Below, piece after piece: positions 40,917-54,900 of a stretch of 64,000 bases of DNA. The stretch covers positions 4,404,701 to 4,468,700 of the forward strand of contig OZ038450.1 of the NCBI GenBank assembly GCA_964036195.1. The letters are read 5' to 3'. The stretch comes from Sphaerolaimus hirsutus (Eukaryota > Nematoda > Chromadorea > Monhysterida > Sphaerolaimidae). Under the pieces are notes generated by a model that saw only the letters and a list, made by a program, of their open reading frames with translations, did no database searches and had not been told where the DNA came from. The translations under genes and the position numbers were made by a program. The stretch's first letter is position 1; each line of letters starts with the position of its first letter.

Positions 40917-41734
40917 CAGAGTTGTTAGAATTACTGAACTTTTTTAAAAGTATATGTAAACGTAAAGTATTTTTATTTTACCCATCACAAAGTATAGAAA
41001 ACGTAAAATACTTTATTTTACTCGTACGTACGCGTAAATGTGAGTACAAAATTTGTTCCCAATAAATTCCAAAAGCGGGCACTTTTCTTCATAGAATATG
41101 TAGAACTGGGTACGCTTTCGAAGTACCTCACTCAAAATGGCCACTACGAATTACCTAATAGACCCCGTCGAACCTCGCCCCCCCAAATTGAGTGTAAAGA
41201 GAACGTAAATATCAGAACCTTCCTTTTGTGTTCTGTGAAATGCAGAACACACGTTAAACCAATGACCATATCATGTTAGAACAGGGTTTATACCAGCTAT
41301 ATTTATTTACATGCATACTTATATAGGTAACTTTTTTATACATAGGTATACTCTTATACATGGTGAATATTTTCTACCTCAGCGTACATGACAAACAACG
41401 AATTAGCACTGAGAGTTTCAAAACATTCTGGCGAAGTAATAAACCCCCCTCGAAATACCCGCCCTTGTTACCCCCCCCCCCCTCAAAATTTACACCATAA
41501 AACAATTTCGAGGGTTTTTTTCTCAAGGAAATAGAGTACATTGCAGTGTAGTCACCTTATAAATATTTACCACATTGAATTCACAGAAATACATTTTCTT
41601 TACGCGTATGCTTCAAAAACGTACGCGTACACGTGAGTACGTTACTTTTTTTAAAAAGTATATGTAAACGTATTTACCGCGTACTCGCGTACGTGTATTT
41701 TTTGAGTAAACGTACGTACCTTTTAACAACTTTG
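40917..41734. mobile_element. hAT-type element nested in a hAT terminus
   Basis: CAGAGTTGTTAGAATTACTG to CCTTTTAACAACTTTG with flanks CATAGTTA (40909-40916) and CATAGTTG (41735-41742), seven of eight identical. The duplicated octamer is the end of the outer hAT itself. An inverted TACCGTAT-family copy lies inside at about 41143-41535. Confidence 0.82.
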
Positions 41735-41894
41735 CATAGTTGTCAGAATGTATTTACATTTACCTGAAAAATACATATACTCGAGTACTGACTATACGTT
41801 TATGCTTACTGTGGAGATAATACACTTTTACACTTACTTTTTGGAAGTACTCGAGTACAGAAAATGTAATTCTGAAAAAGTAATGGGGGTGCAC

Positions 41895-42561
41895 CAGAGT
41901 TGTTAAAATACTGGTATTTTTGGAAAGTGTAAGTGTAAGCATCAATACACTTTCCAAATTTTGAGTATGGATACTGTAAGCATAAGGTATTTTCAAAATA
42001 CCTAGGAAAGTGTAAAAAAGTGTAAGCATAATTTTTTAAAGAGTGCTCTTGCTGTTGAGCATCGGATGACACCCTTCCTTTCACCTTAGATCAATTTACT
42101 GATCATTCCATTCATTTTTCACATAATTCTCATCAAACACAATCATCACACAATAACACAACAAATACACACTGTTAAACACCTGGGGTCTAGTAGGTGG
42201 ATTGGGGGTTGCCCCCCAAAATGCTCCAGCCATGATAATATCTGAGAGACAATTTTTTTACGACACACTAATATTTTGACACAATTTATATTTCTATCAC
42301 TATTTCCAGTGAGCTATTGCACGTGTGCAGTTTTTTGACACAAGTTCTTGTTCAATTTCTTTTGTAGTTTTACACTTTTTCAAAAGCATAAAACTGGCCT
42401 GTGTGAAAAATTTTTCACACTTTGATTACCTGGGTAATTTGGGCTGGGAAAGCATAAAAAAAGTGTACAGGTATTTTATAAAAGTGCAAGCGTAAGCGTA
42501 AATATAAATACCTATTTACCCGGCTATTTCAGGTAAGTGTAAATACACTTTCCCAACTCTG
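41895..42561. mobile_element. hAT-type element, TSD GGGTGCAC
   Basis: CAGAGTTGTTAAAATACTGG to CACTTTCCCAACTCTG, perfect GGGTGCAC at 41887-41894 and 42562-42569. Sub-terminal words are AAGTGTAAGCATAA rather than the ACGTAAA of its neighbours. Nested in 40909-42860. Confidence 0.88.
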
Positions 42562-42912
42562 GGGTGCACAAAAAGCAAAAACGTCTCAAATGAATTAAAA
42601 CAGTCTCGGAAATGGCAGCAGAAATGATTGAAGTAGGTGACGGGTAGGGAAAGCTACGACTCACACATTTACGTTTATTTTTTCGGGTACATAATCGGAA
42701 AATACTCACTTTTACATTTTCTGTGAGTAAAATTACTGGTTTCTACGTTTATTCACTTATTGCACAGTGTAAAGGTAAAAAATTCTTTACCTTTTCTGTA
42801 CCCAAGTAGAAAAATACTAGCATTTACTTTGAAAAAAGTTCAGTACTTTTAACAACTCTGGAGTGAAGAATCTTTTGAATAAGAAATTGCTAAACCACAT
42901 ATCAACCAACAG

Positions 42913-45900
42913 GAATTTCAATATCGCGTTGATGGATACGGGGCAGCAGGAGCTGGAGGCTACTACGTCACAACTTATGATGGTGTTGGGTGCCCTCATG
43001 TGGGTACCCTCTCGGTGTTGCGTGAGTTGATTAGCATATTAAGAATTGATGTCCTTTTGAGAAGACATAAAATAATTTTTATGAAAAATATTTTTGGAAA
43101 ATGGAAAATCGAATTCAATAATTCAGTCAAATATGAAATATTATCTTGAAAATAGAAAAAATACCATCTTGAGTATAATTATGTCATATATTTATGAAAA
43201 TTTATGTTTGTCCTAGGCAAAACGAGTGCTTGAGATCTAAATCGGTGTCCGACACAACAAATATTCAATTTTCGTGAATTTCAATTATTTGTTGACACAC
43301 GTCTCAGTGTAAACGCAGCTTAAGCAAATTTTTATCTGATCACAGCTGCTGATGTCAGTTATCTTGGTCCACTAGAGCCACATACTATCTATGGGTGCTT
43401 GGTTTGGATCGAGAATTCACAAGGACAAGGGTTGGAGGAGTCACAGTCATAGCTGAAATCGGGGGTAGCATTTTAGGGGGGGGGGTCAAACCTGCCGGCA
43501 CGTGTTTATATCTCGGGAACCGCTGGGCGAAAATTGTTGATATTTGAGTATAATAAGGTTTCAGGTCGGGGCTAACATGAAAATCAAAGGCGTCTTCCTA
43601 CGACCCCTCTGACCGGAGATAAGGTGGGTCTGAAAAAAAGTAAATTTTTTGATTTTTTTTGGGCGCCCAGAACACGTAAACTTTGCACGTCAATAATTCG
43701 ACTATTTGTGAAGCGATTTTAGTCATTTAATATTTTAAAATGATCACAAATGACTGGAGAGTTCACTTCTGGGGATATACATTTGTGTATAGACCGATTT
43801 GGCCCGATTTCTAAATGCTAAATTTCCGGAAAATTTTTCTTTTTGAACATGCTATCTTATACTCCAGATCGAGAGAAACACCATACCGAAAGAATGAGAT
43901 CGATATCTCTCTCCGATCAAAAGTTATAGCGCTTCAAACTTTTGCCTCCCATCCAGGGTTGGCAAAATCTCAGAAAAAAATAAAAATAAAATAAAAATAA
44001 AATGGAATATTTGAGAATAAAAAAAAATAAAATAAAATGGAAAATTTAAGAATAAAAATAAAAATTGTATAAAAATTTGAATTTTTGTAAATTTTTTGTA
44101 AAATTGTATAAAAATAAGTATTTTTGTAAAATTGTATAAAAATTCACATTTTTTGTAAAATTTTGTCTCATTGCTTGAGTCTCTACCTGTTTATTCATGG
44201 ATCTGGGGGGGCAGTTCCAAGCATTGTAAAGTGTCAAATGTCATATAAAATGTCATGCAAAGTGTCAATTGTCATGACAAATGTAAAGTAAAGTGTAAAT
44301 TGTCATGACATGTAAAAATTAAAGTATCAGTTGTCAAGCAAATTGTGTTCAAATCTCATGTTTTATTTCAAAATCTTATGTTTTGTATCCAAATTATGTT
44401 GTTGTTGACTCCAAATCTTATGTGAACATTTGGATACAAAAACATAAGATTTGGAGATAAAACATACTATGGATACAAAAACACAAGATTTGGATACACA
44501 ATTTACACTTTGCATGACATTTGTCATGACAATTGCCACTTTGCTTGAAATTTTACATGACACTTGACATTTTGCTTGACAATTGATACTTTACTTAACA
44601 TTTGTCATGACAATTGACACTTTGCATGACATTTTACAAATGTGCCCAGCACACTCCAGTAGTCCTGCTACTGAAAATGCAAACCATTCTTATCAATAAT
44701 TGTAAATTTACACTTGCAGCTAGCTAACAATACATACTGCATGCAACTTTTGAAAAGTAAGGGAAAAATTTGTCACAGGTTTTTCATGTATAGGTCTAAT
44801 TATAACAATTTTCTGGCTTTGCATGCATGTTTATGATTTTTTGTAAAAATTTTTGTACAATTTTTGTAAAATTTTTGTAAAATGTGTCATTTTATTTTAT
44901 TAATGACTTTTGGGAATAAAATAAAATAAAATAAAATGAAACAAGAATAAAAAAAAATAAAATAAAATTTTTATACAATTTTTATACAATTTACTAAAAT
45001 GAATTTTTATAAAACCAACCCTGCTCCCATCCACGTAAATAACCGCATGAAGGTCAATGCGTTCAAATTCAAAACTCCATATCTCGACCATTTCTCAGCC
45101 GATTTTTACCAATGAATACTTTAAATGATCAGAATAACCTGAAGAGTCCAGTTGTATGTTCAAATTGTCAATATGCTCTTTCAAAATGATAATTTCATAC
45201 AAGAGTTTGCATTATTTTCTTCTGTGGGAAATTTAAGTTCGGATACAGATAAGCTGAGCATACAAATGGTATCTTCAGGTTATTCTGATCATTTTAAGTG
45301 TTCATTGGTAAAAATCGGCTGAGAAATGGTCGAGATATGGAGTTTTGAATTTCAACGCATTGACCTCCATGCGGTTATTTACATGGATGGGAGGTGAAAG
45401 TTTGAAGTGCTATAACTTTTGATCGGAGAGAGATATCGATCTCATTCTTTCGGTATAGTGTTTCTCCCGATCAGGAGTATAAGATAGCATGTTCAAAAAA
45501 ATAAATTTTATGTAAATTTTGCATTTCGACATCCGGCCAAATCGATATATACACAATTTGGTATCACCTATTTGACCTCAGAAATGAACTCTCCAGTCAT
45601 TTGTGATCATTTTAAAAGTTAAATGACTAAAATCGCTTCACAAATAGTCAAATTATTGACGTGCAAACTTTACGTGTTCTGGGCGACACCCAAAAAAAAT
45701 CAAAAAATTTTACTTTTATTCAGACCCACCTTATCTCCGGTCAGGGGGGTCGCAGGAAAACGCCTTTGAATTTCATGTTAGCCCCGGCCTGAAACCTTAT
45801 TATACTCAAATATCAACAATTTTCGCCCAGCGGTTCCCGAGATATAAACACGTGCCGGCAGGTTAGACCCCCCCCCCCCCTAAAATGCTACCCCCGATTT

Positions 45901-48900
45901 CAGCTATGGTCACAGTGTGCTGCGATCACCTCCGGGGCCATATGTCAAGTTGTTGCAGGTGTGTTTGACTAATAACTGCCAACTGAATCTGAACCGTATT
46001 CTTTTGCGATACTGAAAAATGCATCTTTTCAATGCCGAACAGTTTGTATTAAGGTCTACCAGCATTTTTCAGCAGTCTTTTTTCACTTCAAATGAATAAA
46101 GGTATACGGCGCTACACGCAGTAGTTGACATTCGAATGTCAACTGGTTGATGTCAACTCATATTTTAGTTCACGTGTCACAGAGCGATCTTCAATTGCAC
46201 ATTTCGCTAGATTTATTGTTCTTCATTGCAGCACCGGCAATTGAAAATCGCTCTGTGAAACGTGAACTAAAATATGAGTTGACATCAACTTTTTTTACTC
46301 CTACTCATGCGTAAATGTGAGTAAAATACTTTAGGAAAATGTAAAAGCGACTACTTTTTCCCTGGAAAACGTAAAAGCCAAACTGGTGGAACATTTAAAT
46401 GGGAAATTGGTGTACCCATTTTTCAACGTAATCGCACAGGGCAACGGGCAGCCCAACTTGGCTGCCATTTGTTGTCGGGGTGCCCCCAACATTTGCCTAC
46501 ATTACTGTAAAGTGGCACCCCCTGGCACCCCTCTGTTCTGCTGCTTGAGATAAATATATCATTTTTTCATTTTTTCCCCAGAAAATATAAATGGAAAGAT
46601 TCAAAAACCCATGCAAAATAGTGTGGCGAGAAAGTGAACAACCATTTTTGGTGTGCTGCCAATACAAGCAATGCATATGCTTTTGCTGGTGCTTTTTTGA
46701 ACAATAAAAATCCTTAATCATTTCTCCATGCCCATATTTTGACCACTGGCTAGTTTGGGGGTATATTTATGCTCACGCTGCCCCTCCCAATAAAAATGGC
46801 GTCCAACACGCAGGCATGAGCCCCTAAACTATGTCTACAATGATTTTGTAATAATTTATCATCAAAAACGTGCTTGTAAATGAAAAAAACTTCATTTTTC
46901 CACTCTGTGGCCATGGTGTCTTACCTTGTCTGACCCATTTACAAAAGCGACAGGGTACACTGCCCTTGGAGCCCTGTTGGTTTTGAGAGACAATTAGTGC
47001 CCACATTCAATGAGCAAAACAATTCCATCATTTGTGACCTGACGCTGCAGGCGTCGGACACGCTGTCACACATATGCACCCTGAAAACAAGGGCATTTTC
47101 ACTGAGGGCCATAAAAACATACTGAGTGCAAAAACATGGCCCAAGACCAGCCATTTGTAGCACATGGCACTGAGGATAGCAATTCTGGCCACCATGTGCT
47201 GCATGAAGGTCCTGGGACAATAGATAAAACAGTTTTTCCAACCTATGTTTTGATCAAATTTTTTTTTAAAGTTTGAAAAACAATGCCATCATTGTATGGG
47301 GCTTCTGGGGGGCTGAGGGGTAGAAAAGTTGCACAAACTTACAATCTACCAATGTCAAAAAACGATTTAGTCTCAAATGTCCTGAAAAAAATGTATCAAA
47401 AATTTAACTTTCATTGGGAACAAAAATTTGTATTGATTTCCCATTTATATTTTCCAGAAAACAAGGGAAAAGAGTTATTTTCAGCACAAATGAAGGGCTG
47501 ATGGAGGTGCCTCCATGGGTATATAAATATAGCCTCACGCGTAAAATACACTTGGGGGGTTCCCTCACACAAAATGACAGCCTGACAGCTTGCCTGTGGG
47601 ATTTTTAAAATATAGTTTCTTGAAAATCCCATTTAAATTTTCCACCAGTTTACTACTTTTTAAATGCGAAAGTGTCAGTTTTACACTGGAAGGCATAATA
47701 GATGTCATTTTTTAGAGATTATTTAGTATTTTTAGAAAAATGATACGATTTCTTCTAAATTTTCTTTTTTTAGCAACAGAAAATTGTGATTTTAGCAACA
47801 AAAGTACATTTTCTCTGTACGCGTACAAGTGAGTACATTACTTTTTTCTAAAGTATATGTAAACGTATTTACTGTGTACTTGCGTACGCGTATTTTTCGA
47901 AAAACGTACGTACATTTTAACAACTGTGAACTGCACTGACATAAAAGTAACATATTAAAATTAACGCAGTGACGCCATGCTATGCAAACTCTGCTCTGTG
48001 CACCGCATTGGATTCAACAGCAGTATGTCAAGATGGAAGTGAGGACACATATACATGCACATGCACAGAAGGACAATATTGGGGAACACACTGCGAGAAA
48101 TGTCAGTTTGTCATGTGGTATTTATGTTACTGTGCAAAATAGTTGTAAAATAATACGGAACTAGTTGAATTGACTTGTGAACGATCTCCTATTCCTAACC
48201 GAGGAAGAGGACGAATGTGAACGGATGAATTGTGACGTGAAGCGTCGTCTCTTAGTTGATGTTCCGTTATTTTATCAATGTGATTAGTTGAGTTGAAGTG
48301 AAGTGACGTGAGTTAGTGTGAAGCAATATTTAGATTGTTTCCAAAAGGGTTTGATGAACGTTTTTATTTAGACAATTAAATACAAAGAAATAAATGTAAA
48401 TAAAATATACCAAAATAAAGGAATTAACTTACAGCTAAATTAATTACTTAAATTAAACGTAAATTAAACGCAAATTACCGAAGAAAATAGGCAATTTAAA
48501 GAAGGCACTTAATTACGACAAAAAGGCGATAATTAAGTGGCGCGGTTGTGAACAAAGCACCTTAAATAGCGCGGTTGTGAATAAAGCACTAAGGTGATTT
48601 AAAGCACCAAGGGTTAAAACTTAGCACCAAAAATAAGCGACTTAATAAAGGTGACAACGGCGCTTATTTAGATCCTAGGAAGAGATTTTTGTGAAGTTGA
48701 CGAGGTTGCAAACACTGCCGATTTTAGCTGTGAGATCGGCTTTTAAGGGCCAGACCGATGGCGACTAGCTTGGCGCCAATCGGTCGGCTCTAATCTCCGA
48801 TTTTTACCCAACATTTCCTATTGTGAAAGTTCAATTCTTGCCCGCTCGCTCTTCCGATGAAAAGCGAGCTAAACTGGCAAGATAGTGAAAATGTGAGACA

Positions 48901-51900
48901 AGCCAGACAGCATTTGAAATGGCGCGCGGGCCCGGCCCCCCGCTTGGGGCGAGCCCGCCGCTTAACATAAACATGTCGGCGTATTTGCGTGCTGCTTGTC
49001 AAGGAAGTGTGGCGGAATGTGAGCAATGACTAAGATCTAAATATGTGAGCAATGTAAAGCGCACGTTGTAAACATGATCGCTTGAGATATTAATTGATGA
49101 ATGTTGAGATGTTAAAAGGTGGAATGTGAAATGAAAAAGAATATTGATAAATTGAATTAACTAAATATAAAAGCGAACATAAGAATGTCAACTTAAATAT
49201 TAAAAGTTTTACATTTTACGATAATGTTACACAATAGTTGAGACTGTTGGTGTGCAGATTTTTTGGTAGGGGTACGCCAAGCGCCAATGGCACCACAGCA
49301 AAATGACGCCAAGCGCAAAAAGCGCCATGGCGCTTTTTCCTTTGGAGCTAGCGCCATGCGCCAGCATCATGGCGTTTTTTCATCACTAGTGCTCAATTTC
49401 ATGATTTGCAACAGTCTTAAACGTTGCTCATTTTGCATTATTGCGTTATTCTCCAGCAACTGGAAGCATGCCAATGGTTTATAATGCATGCAATTTTCAT
49501 AAAGATAGCTTACATTTACATATAGCATCATACAGCATTCACATATGAAGGGTGTGCTTCTAAAAGTACCGATCTACAAATTTTTCAAATTTGAGTTAGG
49601 ACCATTTTTGGGGTCCCCATAAACATGCGCTTCAAAAAATATATAATATGCGGGGGTGCGAAATTCAATTTTGAGATATGGGGGGTCAAAAAAAGCAAAA
49701 AAATCGCAAAATACAGTTTTAGACATTTTAAAAGTACCGATCTACAAGCTTTTTCAGCTTTTGTGTCTTTAAAAGTACCGATCTACACACTTTTTTCAAA
49801 ATTGTTCTTTTGAATGTAAAGATCTGCACATTATTTTTTGTGCTTCTAAAAGTACCGATGTCAGATCGGTGTCCGATTGAGCAAAAACTCATTTTGTGCT
49901 TTTTTATTATGGGTAAAAGTACCGATCTACAGCTGTCTGATTTTGTGCTTTAAAAAATACCGATCTACATGCTATTACCAATTTGTTCCTTTAAAATGTA
50001 CTGTACTACAAAAATATAATTCACTAAATTTTATAAAGCTAGTGTTATGTGTATAATCAATGATTATACCCATGCATGTGGATACCCAACAATATGGCCG
50101 AAATACCCATACCCAAAATTCCCATACCCAATACCCATGTATGGGTATTGCATACTCCAAACTTTCAATTGCGATTATCTCAAAATCGATTTTTTTGTAG
50201 ATCGGTACTTTTAGAAGCACACCCTTCATATACTGTTATACTACGACGTTTTATAGATGTACCTAGTTGACTGGCAAGTTATTCTACCTTTCAAAAAGAA
50301 TTTAGCCTGATGCCAATCCCACACCCTGTAAAATAACAAATGTCATTTTACATGTACTGGGAGTGGCTCCAGGATGTATTTCACATAAATACAGAGTGCA
50401 TTTCAGCAACACCGTGCTTTGGGAACTCGACTCTGTGCACTGCGTTGGACTCAACTGCAGTATGCGAAAATGGCAATGAATACGAGTACACGTGCACATG
50501 CACAGAAAGCCAATATTGGGGAACTAACTGTGAGAAATGTGTGTTTTCATGTGGTCTATATAAAGTTCAATACTTTCCGGTGGTCTATATAAAGTTCTGT
50601 AGTTTACATATCTTATTAGGTAACCGACCACTTTCCCTCAATGCAGATAGGTAGATATGAGCACCCTGTGAGATAAATATAACAGAAAAAGCATGCTGAG
50701 GTGAAACAATCAATAACTGATGAATTGGCCCTACACACACTAGTTTTCACCATGACTGATGTGAAAACTGAAATGGCGACATGGCGACATCTAGCCTACT
50801 CTTTTTGTATGCTATGTGTTTTAGTTTAAAAATTTTCATAGTTTAACTTTCATTAATTCAAATTCCAATTTAAATTGGATAAAATCATTCAACCGTGTTC
50901 ATAATTTTCCATTTGAAAAAAATGTCAGTTTTCACACGAAGTCACGGTGAAAACTAGTGTATGTAGGCACAATCAATCAAGAAGTTTGAAGTGCTCTAAC
51001 TTTTGATTGGAATGATATATTGAACTCATTTTTGTTTTATATGAATCCTCTTTGTCTAAAGTATATTGTAGCAGGTTCAGAATTTTTTTGTGTTAAAATA
51101 CTGGGTAAAATCAAGATACAGAATTTAGACATCACTAATCTGACCCCAAAAATGGAATCTTCAGGTCGTCCCGATCATTTTAAGTGTTGAATGATCCAAA
51201 TTGGTCTAGAAATGGGCAAGCAATTAAGGTTTAAAGTCAATCATCTAGATCAGCCATTTTTTATATTTTTATTGACCACCCTTTTATAGACCCCCTTTAT
51301 CTCGGGCCTGGGGGATTTTTCGAACAAACAAAATTTGTTCATAGTAGCCCCAACCTCAAACACCAACATACTCGACCCGAACGACAACAAAATTGGGCAA
51401 GGGACAAGTCACTGGGAAGCAATTAAATTGTGGCGGACCCCCAGCCCCATTTTTTGCTATCGGCAAAAATTCTTGTTTATTCTGCACGGTAGTGTATTAA
51501 GCGATTTTTCACCTATCTTTAGCAATTTGTGACCTGTTTTTAGTCATTTTTCTCCTTCTACACCGCGAAAATGCCTATATATTGAACCCCCCCCATGTTT
51601 TTTCTATGTATCCCTCCGGAGGAGGGATTTACTATCTATCTGAACGCCCGGAGGGGTCCAAATCCACTAAATTCCTGGATAACCACATATGCACTGTTTC
51701 ATGATTTTCAAATGTCTCAACCACAGGACTTATATCTGAGGTTATGGTATTGTAGTGCCACATTAGAATGCATATTTGAAGTCAACAAAAACTCCATGCT
51801 CACATTTTTACCATTTGCAATTATTAAGGCTTGGGGGCACATATTTGGATTACAGTGTCTGTGAGTGGCCCCAGGCCAGGATACCTTTCACATAAATACA

Positions 51901-54900
51901 GAGTGCATTTCAGCAACACCGTGCTTTGGGAACTCGACTCTGTGCACTGCGTTGGACTCAACTGCTGTATGCGAAAATGGCAATGAATACGAGTACACGT
52001 GCACATGCACAGAAGGCCAATATTGGGGAACTAATTGTGAGAAATGTGTGTTTTCATGTGGTCTATATAAAGTTCATTAATTTCCATGTTTTATTAGGTA
52101 ACAGGCCACTTTCCCCATCCAGTTAAATTCACTATGAGGGGAATTTAATGGGATGGCCAACTTACCTTCATATGATCAATTCAATTGACAAATCATCTCG
52201 TCATTTGCTGGTTCAATGGGAAAATCGTTTGAACATTTACAACACAATGGGCAATTTTTCCTGATATTTTCTATTGAATATTTGGATAAATTAGGCACCA
52301 GATGACCAGACGTTTGTCAATTGAATTAGCAAATGTTCAGATGGTTTGCCATGTGCCATGTACAATTCCTATTGTTGAAGTCAAAGATGGTTATGAAAGC
52401 TGGTAAAATATACATTTGAGTAGTCACGCTAATAGGAAAATGTAGGGAAATAACCGGTCGAGGGAACTTGACAGTCAGTTAAATCCCCCTTCAAGGGAAT
52501 TAAACTGGGAGGGGAATGTGACCTGCATTTGTTTTTAATGCATATTTAAATTGCCATTTTTCCATGCAGTAACACCATGTGCCAAAAATACAGGAATTTG
52601 CATTTCTGTTGATGATGCAGCAGTTTGCCAAAACCATCTAGACCTGGTGACAGGAACTGGAACCTATGAATGTATTTGTTCTGACACTAATTTTGAGGGG
52701 GTGCATTGTGAGATATGTTAGTCAACATGTACATTGCCTATTATCAATGTGTACATTTTGTGACAATATTGTTGGTTCAGGCCACCATGTCTCACAATAC
52801 TTTCATCTCATTTATCTGTCAGATTTGCCATGCAAGCAGGCAGTTTGCAACATGAGTGATGAAAATGCAACATGCATTGTGAAACCAGCCCCAGAAATGT
52901 TTGAATGCATCTGCTCATCTAATTACACCGGGAAATACTGCGAGATGCGTTTGTCAAATTCTTTCAAAAAATTGTTAAAAACCACTCTGTCAAGCTGACA
53001 ACCTGTTTTCAATTGCAGCTGCAGGGATTGATGTTCTGAAGATATTGGGCAGTCTTGGCATTTCAGTGGAGGTGGATAGACGACACACTTTACCTTGAAA
53101 TCTACCATATCCCACATCTAAAAGGCTGAAAAATTTGGAAAAATTTTTTTTTATTTTCACATCACATGCTTTCAATATACATGAATTTGAATGGTAACAT
53201 GAAAATATGGTAACATTCCTTGTAAAGTGTTCAGTCTAATCAGTACTTGACTGAATTATTTTTTCAATGAAAGAACTTCTGGGGCCAGTTCCGCAAGTGG
53301 ACAAGTTAAGAGTTAAGAGTTAAGAGTTGAGTAAAATGACAAATGGCGAGTTAAGAGAAAAGTTAAAGTTTAAGAGAAAAGTGAAAGTTTAAGAGAAAAG
53401 TTAAAATTTAAGAGTTGAGTTAAAAGTTGAGTTAAATGTTAAGAGTTGAGTTAAAGGTTGAGTCAAATGTTAAAATTTGAGTTAAAGGTTAAAAGTTGAG
53501 TTAAGAGTTGAGTTAAAGGTTAAAACGTGAGTTAAAAGTTGATTTAAAAGACAAATGGGGGAAAAATGTAATAAAAAATAATAATAAATTAAAAAAATGA
53601 ATTTGGATCTTGAGAACGTTAGATTTGAAACAACGTTCCGCGATTTTTTCTTTTTTTAGCGATAATTTTTTTGGATACATTATTTTCAAATGACGTGCAT
53701 ACAACATTGGCACCATGCCAGCGAACAGCCGTATCGATACCAATTTCACATTTTTATTTTTTTATATTTTTTTTACCATCATTTTCCACTTGTCTCTTAA
53801 CTCTTAACTCAACTCTTAACTCTTAACTCAACTTTTAACCTTTAACCCAACTCTTAACATTTAACTCAACTTTTAACTCAACTCTTAAATTTTAACTTTT
53901 CTCTTAAACTTTAACTTTTCTCTTAAACTTTAACTTTACTCTTAACTCGCCATTTGTCATTTTACTCAACTCTTAACTTTTAACTCTTAACTTGTCCACT
54001 TGCGGAACCGGCACCTGATGACAATTTCCACTTACATGCAGACCTATTCTAAAAGTGGAACTGATGGTGCACTGAGCGCACTCATGGCGGTGGCTATAAC
54101 TTTTCAAATAGCAGCTATGAGCGAGAAGGATAGATTGGATACCAGTTGGAAGATTGATGAACTTATCAGGTGACAATCATAAATTTTATACACTGCATTC
54201 ATCCATCTCTTCATCAAGTTTTGATTTGATTGCAACCCCCAACTGACCCAAAACATAAAACCCCTGCCTCTGTTACCCCTAAAAACAACAAAAAAACATC
54301 AAGACTTGATGAGGGGAGTATTCCTTTCTGAACGCAGTGAAGTGTGGTCTGTGGTGTAGTTGATTTTGAAGTAACTGCTTGTTTTTTGCGTCACAGATCA
54401 TGCAAGTTCAACCATGTGCCATGTTCCAGGTGAGTGGATTTTTTGTTCAGATTCAGCGTGGAAGGGATGCAGTCTTAATCAGACATCTCAGCAAAATCTG
54501 ATGATACAAGTAGTTAATTATAGTGGAAGCCATTCTTTCAAATTTCTAGTATTGGTATCAGTTCAAGATTCAACATGTTCATTAAAAATGTGTGTTAGTT
54601 CCCTTTGTAGTTGTTGATTGAACTTACAACAAAGTTAACTTTGTTGTAAGTTCAATCAACTACTACACCTCGATATTTAGAACATGCATAACACAACTAA
54701 ACCTAAGTGAATTTTTGGAATGAGAAAATTTCCAAAATCTTCCCCAAGGAAACTAAAGGTTAAAGGTAGATAGGTGAATACATAAATAGAACAATAATAA
54801 TATGCTCAGTGACAATGGTGATCTTTCAATATACTATGAGAAGTCAGTTGGGAGCTGTGTGAGGTTCAATTCAAATAGTACTAAGAATCCACATCAGATA

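Larger units (their letters stand above)
40909..42860. mobile_element. hAT-type element with two nested relatives, TSD GAGTGAAG
   Basis: Outer element from CATAGTT (its first 8 bp split from the rest) to GTACTTTTAACAACTCTG, flanked by perfect GAGTGAAG at 40901-40908 and 42861-42868. Its left terminus was itself the target of the element 40917-41734, and its body holds 41895-42561. Removing all three rejoins unique DNA 52 bp before the exon at 42913. Confidence 0.85.

Noticed and set aside
46939-47241. 100-codon minus-strand frame with several cysteines
   Set aside because: Lies within an inserted repeat segment with inverted ends; no known domain and no splice partners.
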